Shown here piece after piece: positions 1-9,126 of a stretch of DNA of 35,149 nucleotides. The stretch is from Candidatus Burkholderia verschuerenii (GTDB lineage: Bacteria; Pseudomonadota; Gammaproteobacteria; Burkholderiales; Burkholderiaceae). Each line of letters opens with the position of its first letter. Position 1 is the stretch's first letter. The stretch covers positions 1 through 35,149 of the forward strand of contig NZ_LFJJ01000036.1 in the NCBI RefSeq assembly GCF_001189365.1, in the 5' to 3' direction. The position numbers were made by a program, and so were the translations under genes. The notes below the pieces were generated by a model. The model was given only the letters and a program-made list of their open reading frames with translations, searched no databases and was not told the DNA's origin.

Positions 1-771
<771 letters not shown>

Positions 772-877
772 ATGACGGCGCGGCGTCCGTCGTGGCGTCG
801 CGCATCCCTAATCGAATGCCGGGTGCGCCCGCGACGGTGTGCTTGCCCGCTACACGTTTCCAGCAAGGAGCCGAATC

Positions 878-1204
878 ATGATGAAGAACCAACTCGCCGG
901 GTTGATGAAACAAGCCCAGCAGATGCAAGAGAACATGAAGAAGATGCAGGACCAGCTCGCGCTGATCGAAGTCGAGGGCCAGTCCGGCGCCGGCCTCGTC
1001 AAGGTGACGATGACCTGCAAGAACGACGTCAAGCGCGTGTCGATCGACCCGAGCCTGCTCGCCGACGACAAGGACATGCTGGAAGATCTGGTCGCCGCCG
1101 CATTCAACGATGCCGTGCGCAAGGCCGAAGCCACCACGCAGGAAAAAATGAGCGGCATGACCGCCGGCATGCCGATGCCGCTGGGCTTCAAGCTGCCGTT
1201 CTGA
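878..1204 (+). CDS. ybaB: YbaB/EbfC family nucleoid-associated protein
   Basis: A 108-residue protein of the YbaB/EbfC family, small dimeric DNA-binding proteins found beside dnaX and recR in most bacteria. Visible hallmarks are the N-terminal [19 protein letters not shown] helix, the central [22 protein letters not shown] strand region, and a Met/Gly-rich C-terminus ([18 protein letters not shown]). The ATG at 878 is chosen over an in-frame ATG at 839 because AAGGAG at 865-870 sits at the right distance and the family normally begins MMKNQL or similar. It lies 106 bases after dnaX and 50 before recR, so co-transcription is likely. The exact cellular role is not settled for the family; a link to recombinational repair is inferred from context. 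Confidence 0.93.
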   Translation: MMKNQLAGLMKQAQQMQENMKKMQDQLALIEVEGQSGAGLVKVTMTCKNDVKRVSIDPSLLADDKDMLEDLVAAAFNDAVRKAEATTQEKMSGMTAGMPMPLGFKLPF

Positions 1205-1254
1205 TCGCGCGGCACGACGGGCGCACGTCCCTCGTGCCGGCGTTTAAGGAAAAC

Positions 1255-1851
1255 ATGAAACAACCTTCAGCCCTGTCGGCGCTGGTCGAGGCGCTGCGCG
1301 CGCTGCCCGGCGTCGGACCGAAATCGGCGCAGCGCATGGCGTATCACCTGATGCAGCACGATCGCGCGGCCGCCGAGAAACTCGGGCAATCGCTGCTGTT
1401 CGCGACCGAGCATCTGAAGCACTGCGCGAAGTGCAACACCTTCACCGAAGCCGAGATCTGCGAGGTTTGCAGCGACGAGGAGCGCGATCCGGCGCTGCTA
1501 TGCGTGGTGGAAACGCCCGCCGATCAGATCATGCTCGAACAGACGCTCACGTACAAAGGGCTGTATTTCGTGCTGATGGGACGGCTCAGTCCGCTCGACG
1601 GCATCGGGCCGAAGGAAATTCACTTCGAGCGGCTCATCCAGCGCGCGCTCGACGGCGAAGTGCGCGAAGTCGTGCTCGCGACCAACTTCACCAACGAAGG
1701 CGAAGCCACCGCGCACTATCTCGCGCAGACGCTCAAGTCGAAGGGGCTCAAGGTCACGCGACTGGCGCGCGGCGTGCCGGTCGGCAGCGAGCTGGAATAC
1801 GTCGACGCGGGCACCATCGCGCGCGCGATGCTCGACCGCCGCTCCGTCTAA
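1255..1851 (+). CDS. recR: Recombination mediator protein RecR
   Basis: RecR acts with RecF and RecO to load RecA onto SSB-coated single-stranded DNA. The 198 residues match the usual length of about 200. In order: an N-terminal helix-hairpin-helix ([19 protein letters not shown], residues 15-33), a four-cysteine zinc finger (C57, C60, C69, C72), and a Toprim domain from about residue 80 (VVETPAD, then [15 protein letters not shown]), ending with the [19 protein letters not shown] motif. The open frame extends upstream to 772, but the start at 1255 is chosen because TAAGGA precedes it and the RecR family begins there. The stop codon is followed at once by the ribosome binding site of the DUF1653 gene. 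Confidence 0.96.
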   Translation: MKQPSALSALVEALRALPGVGPKSAQRMAYHLMQHDRAAAEKLGQSLLFATEHLKHCAKCNTFTEAEICEVCSDEERDPALLCVVETPADQIMLEQTLTYKGLYFVLMGRLSPLDGIGPKEIHFERLIQRALDGEVREVVLATNFTNEGEATAHYLAQTLKSKGLKVTRLARGVPVGSELEYVDAGTIARAMLDRRSV

Positions 1852-1865
1852 AGGAAATCGAATCC

Positions 1866-2090
1866 ATGACAGAACAGGAAGCCCTCGCGCTCGCGACGCA
1901 TCGCCATTACAAGGGCGGCTTGTATCGCGTGATCGGCGTGGCGCGCCACTCGGAAACCGAGGAAGCGATGATCGTCTACGAACATCTGTGGCCGCACGAA
2001 CGCGGTCTGTGGGTGCGTCCCGCCGCGATGTTCAACGAGACGCTCGCCGACGGCACGCCGCGTTTCAAACCGCTCGATATTCCGCTCTAA
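1866..2090 (+). CDS. DUF1653 domain-containing protein
   Basis: A 74-residue protein matching the DUF1653 family by its HYKGGLYRVIGVARHSETEE and IVYEHLWPHERGLWVRPAAMF segments, where a small beta-rich fold is expected. The molecular function is unknown. The ATG at 1866 follows AAGGAAA at 1851-1857, which directly abuts the recR stop codon, so the two are probably translated from one message. Nothing suggests a membrane segment or secretion signal. Confidence 0.85.
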   Translation: MTEQEALALATHRHYKGGLYRVIGVARHSETEEAMIVYEHLWPHERGLWVRPAAMFNETLADGTPRFKPLDIPL

Positions 2091-2121
2091 AAAACACGCA
2101 CATATAAAGGAGACAACGCCC

Positions 2122-3339
2122 ATGAGCGCAACGGGTTTGCCAAACTCAGGACCACTCGCCGGCGTCAAGGTACTGGAACTGGGCACGCTCATCGCCGGGC
2201 CGTTCGCCGCGCGTTTCATGGGCGAGTTCGGCGCGGACGTCATCAAGATCGAAGATCCGAATGGCGGCGATCCGCTGCGCAAATGGCGCAAGCTGTATCC
2301 GGAAGTGGGCGGCACGTCGCTGTGGTGGGCAGTGCAGGCGCGTAACAAGAAGTCGGTGACGATCAATCTCAAGAGCGACGAAGGCAAGGAGATCGTCAAA
2401 CGGCTCGCGAAGGAAGCGGATATCGTTGTCGAAAATTTTCGGCCGGGCCTGCTCGAAAAACTCGGGCTCGGCTATGAAACGCTGTCCGCCGAGAATCCCG
2501 GTCTCGTGATGGTGCGACTGTCCGGTTACGGTCAGACCGGGCCGTATCGCGATCGTCCGGGTTTCGGCGCGATCGCCGAATCGATGGGTGGATTGCGTCA
2601 TATCACCGGCTATCCCGAACTGCCGCCGCCGCGCATCGGCATTTCCATCGGCGATTCGATTGCCGCGCTGCATGGCGTGATCGGCGCGCTGATGGCGCTG
2701 CATCACAAGCAGATCAACGGCGGCAAGGGGCAGGTCGTCGACGTCGCGCTGTACGAAGCCGTCTTCAACATGATGGAAAGCGTGGTGCCCGAATACGGCG
2801 TGTACGGCATGGTGCGCGAGCGTACCGGCGCGTCGCTGCCGGGCATCGTGCCGTCGAATACGTATCCGTGCCGCGATGGCAGTATCGTGATCGGCGGCAA
2901 TAGCGATCCGATCTTCAAGCGGCTGATGAAAGCCATCGACCGCGCCGATCTGGCCGACGATCCCGCGCTCGCCTCGAACGATGGCCGCGTGCCGCGCACG
3001 CAGGAAATCGACGATGCGATCGCCGCGTGGCTGTCGACGCGCAGCATCGACGAAGCGTTGGTCGTGCTCAACGCCGCCGACGTGCCGGCGGGCCGCATCT
3101 ACAGCGTCGCAGATATGTTCGCCGATTCGCAATTTCTCGCTCGGCAGATGCTGCAGCGTTTTCCGTGGCAGGACTGCAAGGAAATCACGCTGCCCAACGT
3201 CACGCCGAAACTGTCGGAAACACCGGGCGAAACACGCTGGCTCGGCCCCGAACTCGGTGAACACACGGATGAAGTGCTTCAAACGCTCGGGTATCATCCC
3301 GACGATATCGCGCGATTACGCGCGAGCAAGGTGATCTGA
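2122..3339 (+). CDS. CaiB/BaiF family (class III) CoA-transferase
   Basis: A 405-residue class III CoA-transferase, moving CoA between an acyl-CoA donor and a carboxylic acid through an aspartyl-CoA intermediate. Seen in the sequence: LAGVKVLELGTLIAGPFAARFMGEFGADVIKIEDP at the N-terminus, DIVVENFRPGLLEKLGLGYE, the RLSGYGQTGPY motif near 132-142, and the likely nucleophile D178 in GISIGDSIAALHG. Length agrees with the family. The start has AAAGGAGA 10-15 bases upstream. It is followed 53 bases later by a three-gene ABC importer on the same strand, so the imported compound may be a carboxylate that this enzyme activates. Which acid and which CoA donor are involved cannot be read from sequence. 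Confidence 0.9.
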   Translation: MSATGLPNSGPLAGVKVLELGTLIAGPFAARFMGEFGADVIKIEDPNGGDPLRKWRKLYPEVGGTSLWWAVQARNKKSVTINLKSDEGKEIVKRLAKEADIVVENFRPGLLEKLGLGYETLSAENPGLVMVRLSGYGQTGPYRDRPGFGAIAESMGGLRHITGYPELPPPRIGISIGDSIAALHGVIGALMALHHKQINGGKGQVVDVALYEAVFNMMESVVPEYGVYGMVRERTGASLPGIVPSNTYPCRDGSIVIGGNSDPIFKRLMKAIDRADLADDPALASNDGRVPRTQEIDDAIAAWLSTRSIDEALVVLNAADVPAGRIYSVADMFADSQFLARQMLQRFPWQDCKEITLPNVTPKLSETPGETRWLGPELGEHTDEVLQTLGYHPDDIARLRASKVI

Positions 3340-3392
3340 GCCTCAAAGCCGATCGCGCGCGCAAAACTAAAAGAATCAAGGAGACAACAACG

Positions 3393-4430
3393 ATGAAACG
3401 CAGAACGTTCATCGCGAGCGGTGCCGTGCTCGCGAGTGGTGCATGGTCGGCCGCGCCGTTTGCCTTTGCGCAGGGTAAGCCTGAGCAAAGCAAGGTGGCC
3501 ATCGCGGTTGGCGGGAAGAATCTCTTCTATTACCTGCCGCTGACCATCGCGGAAAAGCGTAACTACTTCAAGGACGAAGGACTCGACGTCGAGATCAGCG
3601 ATTTCGCCGGCGGCGCGAAGGCCTTGCAGGCGGCGGTCGGTGGCAGCGCGGACGTGGTGTCCGGCGCGTTCGAGCACACGCTGCTGCTGCAGGCGAAAAA
3701 CCAGTACTTCCGCGAATTTGTGCTGCAAGGACGCGCGCCGCAGATCGTTTTCGCCGTATCGAAGAAGGCGATGCCCAACTACAAGTCGCTCGCCGATCTG
3801 AAGGGCAAGAAGATCGGCGTGACCGCGCCGGGTTCGTCGACGTCGATCATGGCGTCGTTCGCGCTGGCGAAGGCCGGCATCAAGCCGACCGATGTCGTGT
3901 TCATCGGTGTGGGCGCGGGAGCGGGCGCGATCGCCGCGCTCGAATCCGGCCAGATCGACGCCATCGCCAATCTCGATCCGGTGATGACCAAGCTCGACCG
4001 CGCCGGCGATATCCGCATCATCTCCGACACGCGCACGCTCGCCGATACCAAAACCGTGTTCGGCGGCAATATGCCGGCCGGCTGCCTGTACGCGTCGCAG
4101 AGCTTCATCACGAAGAATCCGAACACGACGCAGGCGCTGACCAACGCGATGGTGCGCGCGCTGAAGTGGTTGCAGGGCGCATCGGGCAAGGACCTGATCG
4201 CGACCGTGCCGGAAGGCTATCTGCTCGGCGATCGCGCGCTGTATCTGGATTCGTGGCAGCACGTCAAGGAGGCGATGTCGCCTGACGGTCTGATGCCGGA
4301 AGACGGCCCGTCGACGTCGCTCAAGACCTTGCAGGCCTTCGACGAAACCGTGAAGGGCAAGCCGATCGATCTGTCGAAAGCGTGGACCAACGACTTCGTG
4401 AAGAAGGCGCTCGCGACCGTCAAGGCCTGA
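3393..4430 (+). CDS. ABC transporter substrate-binding protein, NMT1/nitrate-sulfonate type, with Tat-like signal
   Basis: A 345-residue periplasmic solute-binding protein of the SsuA/NMT1-like group. The N-terminus MKRRTFIASGAVLASG carries a twin-arginine motif (RRTFI), a short hydrophobic stretch and an AFA cleavage site after about residue 26, so Tat export is likely. The mature part has the usual YYLPLTIAEKRNYFKDEGLDVEI opening, the LQAAVGGSADVVSGAFEHTL pocket region and the LADLKGKKIGVTAPGSST hinge. AAGGAGAC precedes the ATG. It is the first gene of a set with an ATPase and a permease, and the ATPase start follows its stop by 3 bases. The substrate is not predictable; the group covers nitrate, sulfonates, taurine, pyrimidine precursors and riboflavin-like compounds. 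Confidence 0.9.
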   Translation: MKRRTFIASGAVLASGAWSAAPFAFAQGKPEQSKVAIAVGGKNLFYYLPLTIAEKRNYFKDEGLDVEISDFAGGAKALQAAVGGSADVVSGAFEHTLLLQAKNQYFREFVLQGRAPQIVFAVSKKAMPNYKSLADLKGKKIGVTAPGSSTSIMASFALAKAGIKPTDVVFIGVGAGAGAIAALESGQIDAIANLDPVMTKLDRAGDIRIISDTRTLADTKTVFGGNMPAGCLYASQSFITKNPNTTQALTNAMVRALKWLQGASGKDLIATVPEGYLLGDRALYLDSWQHVKEAMSPDGLMPEDGPSTSLKTLQAFDETVKGKPIDLSKAWTNDFVKKALATVKA

Positions 4431-4433
4431 GCG

Positions 4434-5275
4434 ATGAACGGATCATCGGCTCCGGCGCTCGCGCTGCACGACGTCACCTGCACCTTCGCCTCGCGCGACA
4501 ATCGGCGCGACCGCTACACCGCCGTGCGCGACACGACGCTGGCGATCGCGTCGGGCGAGTTCGTGTCGGTCGTCGGCCCAACGGGATGCGGCAAGTCCAC
4601 CTTGCTGAACGTGTCGGCGGGCTTGCTCGCGCCGTCGTCGGGCACGGTGAGCGTGTTCGGCGAAAAGCTTGCGGGCATCAACAAACGCGCGGGCTATATG
4701 TTTCAGGCCGATGGCCTGATGGCCTGATGCCCTGGCGCTCGGCGCTCGATAACGTGACGGCCGGCCTCTCGTTCCAGGGCCTGCCGAAGCGCGATGCCGA
4801 CGCGCGCGGCGAGGAATGGCTCAAGCGCGTGGGACTGGGCGGATTCGGCGATCGTTATCCGCATCAGCTGTCGGGCGGCATGCGCAAGCGCGTCGCGATG
4901 GCGCAGACGCTGATTCTCGATCCCGACATCATCCTGATGGACGAGCCGTTTTCCGCGCTCGATATCCAGACGCGCCAGTTGATGGAAAACGAGCTGCTCG
5001 ATCTGTGGGCCGCCAAGCGCAAGGCCGTGCTCTTCATCACGCACGATCTCGACGAAGCCATTTCGATGTCGGATCGCGTGGTCGTGCTGTCGGCGGGGCC
5101 GGGCACGCATCCGATCGGCGAGTTCGCCATCGACTTGCCGCGTCCGCGCGATGTCGCGGAGATTCGCTCGCATCCGCGCTTCGTCGAACTGCATGCGCAG
5201 ATTTGGGACGTGCTGCGCGAGGAAGTGCTGAAGGGTTATCAACAGCAATTGAGGCAACAGGATCATGTGGAATAG
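4434..5275 (+). pseudogene. ABC transporter ATP-binding protein, disrupted by an 8-bp tandem duplication
   Basis: The energy-coupling ATPase of the importer. The first part (4434-4727) has Walker [10 protein letters not shown] at residues 48-56 and the Q-loop MFQADGL, then reaches a stop at 4725-4727. The remainder lies in another frame, with LSGGMRKRVAMAQ (signature), IILMDEPFSALD (Walker B) and LFITHDLDEA (H-loop), ending at 5275. The break is an exact duplication: ATGGCCTG at 4711-4718 is repeated at 4719-4726. Removing one copy restores [12 protein letters not shown] and a 277-residue ATPase of normal length. As written, the product would have Walker A but no signature or Walker B and could not drive transport. 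It overlaps the permease start by 11 bases. The lesion is either real or an assembly error. Confidence 0.88.
4711..4726 (+). repeat. 8-bp tandem duplication ATGGCCTG x2 causing the frameshift
   Basis: Two exact copies of ATGGCCTG (4711-4718, 4719-4726) are followed by a third near-copy, ATGCCCTG (4727-4734), differing at one base. The near-copy belongs to the normal coding sequence, so the ancestral gene already held two similar units. Strand slippage would readily create or remove one unit. Confidence 0.9.
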
Positions 5276-6089
5276 GTTGCGCCCGAATCGCCGCAATCTC
5301 ATCGTGTGGCAATGGATGCTGCTGATCGCGTGCTTCGTGCTCTGGTACGTGCTGACCAGTCCGACGCTTTTGCCGCCGTTCTATTTCGACGATGCCAACA
5401 AGGCCGCGTTCTTCTTCGGCGAACCGCAGAAGGTGCTGATGCGCATCTGGGAGTGGTTCAGCGGCGGCGAAATCTATCTGCATCTGTGGGTGACGCTGAT
5501 CGAGACCGTGCTGGCGTTCGTGATCGGCACGGTATTGGGGCTGGCGGTCGGCCTGTGGCTCGCGCTCGCGCCGATGACCAGCGCGCTGCTCGATCCGTAC
5601 ATCAAGGCCGCCAACTCGATGCCGCGCGTGATTCTCGCGCCGATCTTCGCGGTGTGGTTCGGACTGGGCATCTGGTCGAAGGTCGCGCTCGGTGTGACGC
5701 TGGTGTTTTTCATCGTGTTCTTCAACGTCTATCAGGGCGTGAAGGAAGTCAGTCCGGTCGTGCTCGCCAACGCGCGCATGCTCGGCGCGAATCGCAAGCA
5801 GTTGTTGCGGCACGTCTATTTGCCGAGTGCCACGAGCTGGGTGTTTTCGAGCCTGCATACATCGGTCGGGCTGGCCTTCGTCGGGTCGGTGGTCGGCGAA
5901 TATCTGGGCTCGGTGCGCGGTGTCGGCTATCTGATCCTGCAGGCCGAAGGCACTTTCGACATCAACACCGTGTTCGCCGGGATTCTCGTGCTGACGGCCT
6001 TCGCGCTGGTGCTCGACGGTCTCGTCGCGGTGCTCGAACATCGGCTGATGAAATGGCAGCCCAAAAGCGGCGAGACGGAAAAACTTTAG
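5265..6089 (+). CDS. ABC transporter permease, nitrate/sulfonate/taurine type
   Basis: A 274-residue inner-membrane permease of the binding-protein-dependent type. Hydrophobic segments are seen near residues 12-32, 76-105, 122-155 and 195-260, about six in total. The cytoplasmic loop that docks the ATPase is clear: ANARMLGANRKQLLRHVYLPSA (EAA-type motif). A conserved VVGEYLGSVRGVGYLI stretch follows. The start at 5265 lies inside the end of the ATPase gene, which indicates translational coupling. It is the last gene of the set that begins at the CoA-transferase or the binding protein. It looks intact although the partner ATPase does not. Confidence 0.92.
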   Translation: MWNRLRPNRRNLIVWQWMLLIACFVLWYVLTSPTLLPPFYFDDANKAAFFFGEPQKVLMRIWEWFSGGEIYLHLWVTLIETVLAFVIGTVLGLAVGLWLALAPMTSALLDPYIKAANSMPRVILAPIFAVWFGLGIWSKVALGVTLVFFIVFFNVYQGVKEVSPVVLANARMLGANRKQLLRHVYLPSATSWVFSSLHTSVGLAFVGSVVGEYLGSVRGVGYLILQAEGTFDINTVFAGILVLTAFALVLDGLVAVLEHRLMKWQPKSGETEKL

Positions 6090-6293
6090 TCTGTCACGCG
6101 CGTGTGGTTTGATACGCGGCGACGCATTGCCGCGTGGCCGCTTTGTCTCGTGCGTCGCGCACGACAAAAAATGTCGGTTTTGCGCGCTTGATTCGGATAT
6201 GTTTTTCTCCCATCGATCGCGCCCGGCATGACGTCGACCCGATGAATCGCGCATCGGCGGCACGGCGCTTCTTACACACACGCTTTGACTGGA

Positions 6294-7247
6294 ATGAGAT
6301 TGCATACCGACACCACGGTCGCGGTGGCGTTGCCACAGCCGATCGGCGACAGTCTGATCGGGCTGGTTCTCGTCAACAATCTCGTACGCAACGGCTATCG
6401 GCCGGTGGTTTTCGGATGGGTCGCCGAGCAACTCGCGGACTGGCTGCCGGCCGTGCGCGTCGGGCGTCCCGGCGAATGGCAGGGCGCTTTCGATAAGGTC
6501 ATCGAATTTCGGCCGACGGATTACGCGCGCGCATTGAGCCGCAATGGCCGCACGCTGTGTATCGCGACGTTGCCCGAATACGGCGGTTCGAAGCATATGG
6601 TCGACCGCATCGTCGATATCGCGGCGAACGTGCTGCAACTTCGCGACGTGACACGCTCGAACGGGCTGATCGTGCCGTCCGGCATCGTGCGCGGACGCAT
6701 GGCCGAGCGCGTGGTGATCCATCCCACCGGCAGCCATCCGGAGAAGATGTGGGGACGCCGCAAGTTCCTCGCGCTATCGACCATGCTCAGGCATCGCCGG
6801 CTCGCGCCGAGCTTTCTGGTCGCGCCGGGCGAAATCGACGGCTGGGGCGATATCGCCCGCGATGGCCACGAAGTCAACGCGCTGCCGCATCTCGGCGATG
6901 TCGCCGCGTGGATCGCGGAATCGGGCTGGTTCATCGGCAACGATTCGGGACTCGGGCACCTCGCGTCGTCCATCGGCGTGCCGACGCTCACGCTTTTCAT
7001 GCGACGCGGACTCGCGCGCTCGTGGCGGCCGGGCTGCTGGGGACCGGGCGCGATCGTGCTGCCGCCGTCGGTGGTGCCGTTCGGCGCGCTGCGGGAGCGC
7101 TTATGGCAACGTCTGCTGAGCGTCGGACGCGTGCATGCGGCGTTCGAAAATCTGCAGGGCATCAGCGCGCGGGCCGCGCAGCATCACAAATCGAACGGGC
7201 TACGCGAAGTCGATACCGTTCGCGCGGGCATCGTGACCGACGCGTGA
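6294..7247 (+). CDS. Glycosyltransferase family 9 (heptosyltransferase-like) protein
   Basis: A 317-residue protein related to GT9 heptosyltransferases, which add heptose or similar sugars to LPS core from a nucleotide-sugar. Visible are the N-terminal PQPIGDSLIGLVLVNNL (normally a GDxL/T motif), VVIHPTGSHPEKMWGRRKF (GT9 acceptor/donor motif) and the strongly conserved FIGNDSGLGHLASSIGVPTLTLF. It is somewhat shorter than the usual 340-370 residues. ATG 6294 is preferred to a TTG at 6285, although neither has a good ribosome binding site. No LPS genes are nearby. It is convergent with the quinone oxidoreductase, the stops being 30 bases apart. The sugar and acceptor are unknown. The 204-base gap upstream holds a GC-rich imperfect hairpin near 6142-6173 and no gene. 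Confidence 0.8.
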   Translation: MRLHTDTTVAVALPQPIGDSLIGLVLVNNLVRNGYRPVVFGWVAEQLADWLPAVRVGRPGEWQGAFDKVIEFRPTDYARALSRNGRTLCIATLPEYGGSKHMVDRIVDIAANVLQLRDVTRSNGLIVPSGIVRGRMAERVVIHPTGSHPEKMWGRRKFLALSTMLRHRRLAPSFLVAPGEIDGWGDIARDGHEVNALPHLGDVAAWIAESGWFIGNDSGLGHLASSIGVPTLTLFMRRGLARSWRPGCWGPGAIVLPPSVVPFGALRERLWQRLLSVGRVHAAFENLQGISARAAQHHKSNGLREVDTVRAGIVTDA

Positions 7248-7277
7248 ACGGCCGCGCCTTTACGCCAAAAGCGCGCC

Positions 7278-8253
7278 TCACATCTCGATCACGATCTTCC
7301 CCGTCACGCGGCGATTCATCATGTCGTCGAGCGCTTGCGGCGTGTCGGCGAGCGCATAGCGTTTCGTCACGACCGGGCGCAGCTTGCCGGCCTTGATCCA
7401 CTCGACCATCGTCGCGAATTCCTGATCGGCAAGCGCATGCTCGCGGCGCATGTGATCGCCCCAGAACACGCCGACGATGCTCGCGCCCTTCAGCAGCGCG
7501 AGATTGAGCGGCAGCTTCGGGATCTCGCCGTTGGCGAATCCCACGACCAAATATCTCCCGCGCCAGCCGATGCTGCGAAACGCCGGCTCCGCATACGCGC
7601 CGCTCACCGGATCAAATATGACATCCGGCCCGCGACCGTCGGTCAGCGCCTTGACGCGCTCGCGCAAATCCTCGTTCGCATAGTCGATGCCGTCATCCGC
7701 GCCGTGCTGCTTGCAGAACGCGATCTTCTCCTGGCTCGACGCCGCCGCGATCACCCGCGCGCCGACGATCTTGCCGATCCTGGATCGCCGCCAGCCCGAC
7801 GCCGCCCGCCGCGCCGAGCACGAGCAGCGTATCGCCGGCCTTGAGCTGTCCGCGATCCACCAGCGCGTGATACGAGGTGCCGTAGGCGAGCGTGAAGGCG
7901 GCGGCATCGGCGAAATCGACGTCGTCGGGAAGCGGAATGCAGGCCGCCTCGCTGGCGCGCGCCTGCTCGGCGAACGCGCCTTGCGTGGTATAAGCGGCCA
8001 CGCGCATGCCGGGCCTGAAGCGCTGCACGCCCGCGCCGACCTCGCGCACGATGCCCGCGAACTCCGCACCCGGCGTAAACGGCAGCGGCGGCTTGAACTG
8101 ATATTTGTTCTGGATGATCAGCACGTCGGGAAAATTGACGCTCGCCGCCTTCACATCGATGATCATGTCGCCCGCTTCGGGATGAAGGTCGGGCAGCGTC
8201 TCGATAGAAAGCGTGTCGGGTAGTCCGTGTTCGTTGCATCGTACGGCGCGCAT
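7278..8253 (-). pseudogene. NADPH:quinone oxidoreductase, zinc-independent MDR family, single-base frameshift
   Basis: A quinone oxidoreductase-like medium-chain dehydrogenase/reductase, expected to pass electrons from NADPH to quinones or similar acceptors in the cytosol. Translation starts at 8253 ([10 protein letters not shown]) after AAGGAGACACC. The first frame has SVNFPDVLIIQNKYQFKPP, GAEFAGIVREVGAGV and the Rossmann motif LLVLGAAGGVGLAAIQ. It then breaks at one extra base in the CC at 7779-7780, and the protein resumes in another frame as IGKIVGARVIAAASSQEK, continuing to the TGA at 7280-7278. Corrected, it gives 324 residues, the normal length. As written, the product would lose most of the cofactor domain. 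Confidence 0.86.
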
Positions 8254-8355
8254 GGTGTCTCCTTGATTGGCCGGCTCAGTGTAGGGCAGAGCGCACAGTG
8301 TTGCCGAGCGTTCCATGCTTGCCTTTCAGTCGTCCGCGTGCCATGTTTCCTCGGT

Positions 8356-8361
8356 TACAAT
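8356..8361 (+). promoter_or_regulatory. Putative -10 element TACAAT just before surE
   Basis: TACAAT lies 6 bases before the surE ATG (8368). If used, transcription would start at or within a base or two of the start codon, giving a leaderless mRNA. No good -35 box is visible at 16-18 bases upstream, so the call is tentative. Confidence 0.4.
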
Positions 8362-8367
8362 CGCCGG

Positions 8368-9126
8368 ATGCGAATCCTACTCAGCAATGACGACGGTTAT
8401 CTGGCGCGCGGCATCAACGTGCTGCACGCCGCTTTGCAGCCGCTCGGCGATGTCACGGTCATGGCGCCGGAACAGAACTGCAGCGGTTCATCGAACTCGC
8501 TTACGCTGTCGCGGCCGTTGTCCGTGCATCAGGCGCCGAACGGTTTCAATTTCGTCAACGGCACGCCGACCGACTCCGTGCATATCGCGCTGACGGGCAT
8601 GCTCGAGCACAAGCCCGACCTCGTTGTGTCGGGCATCAACAACGGTCAGAACGTCGGCGAAGACACTTTGTATTCCGGCACGGTCGCGGCTGCCACCGAA
8701 GGGTTCATGTTCGGCGTGCCGTCCATCGCGTTCTCGCTGGTCGGGCGCGACTGGCTGCATCTCGAAGATGCCGCGCGCGTCGCCGCCGAAATCACCGCGC
8801 ATTTTCTGGATCACCCGATGCCGGGGCATCCGTTGCTCAACGTGAACATTCCCAGCCTGCCGTACGATCAACTCGGCGAGTGGAAAGCCACGCGGCTGGG
8901 CAAGCGGCATCCGTCGCAGCCGGTCATTCGGCAGACCGATCCGCGCGGCAATCCGATCTACTGGATCGGTCCTTCCGGCGACGCGCTCGACGCGAGCGAA
9001 GGCACCGACTTCCACGCGGTGGCGAACGGCTTCGTGTCGATCACGCCGCTGCAACTCGATCTCACGCATACGAAGCTCATGGCCGAGACGCGCGAATGGG
9101 CGCGTGCCGGGAGCCATCGCACATGA
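8368..9126 (+). CDS. surE: 5'/3'-nucleotidase (survival protein) SurE
   Basis: SurE removes phosphate from nucleoside 5'- and 3'-monophosphates and short polyphosphate, with a divalent metal. The 252 residues match the family. Metal ligands are visible at the expected places: D8 and D9 in the SNDDG motif, S39 in NCSGSSNS, and N92 in SGINNGQN. The [11 protein letters not shown] motif follows. The ATG at 8368 is the conserved family start ([11 protein letters not shown]); the frame stays open upstream to 8227 but that part has no similarity. There is no Shine-Dalgarno, and a TACAAT box sits 6 bases upstream. It overlaps pcm by the ATGA at 9123-9126, and begins the surE-pcm-nlpD-rpoS stress cluster. 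Confidence 0.96.
   Translation: MRILLSNDDGYLARGINVLHAALQPLGDVTVMAPEQNCSGSSNSLTLSRPLSVHQAPNGFNFVNGTPTDSVHIALTGMLEHKPDLVVSGINNGQNVGEDTLYSGTVAAATEGFMFGVPSIAFSLVGRDWLHLEDAARVAAEITAHFLDHPMPGHPLLNVNIPSLPYDQLGEWKATRLGKRHPSQPVIRQTDPRGNPIYWIGPSGDALDASEGTDFHAVANGFVSITPLQLDLTHTKLMAETREWARAGSHRT

Noticed and set aside
772..1851. A 359-residue reading of the recR frame starting at 772
   Set aside because: The upstream 160 codons overlap ybaB out of frame and have no RecR similarity. The start at 1255 has a ribosome binding site and family length.
6142..6173. Hairpin TCGTGCG/CGCACGA downstream of the permease as a terminator
   Set aside because: It has a two-base bulge in the extended stem and is followed by A residues rather than T on the plus strand, so it does not meet the pattern of a rho-independent terminator.
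5037..6737. 566-residue minus-strand open frame across the permease and glycosyltransferase genes
   Set aside because: Spans two real genes and a spacer, shows no domain and is full of His/Arg/Asp as expected of a shadow.
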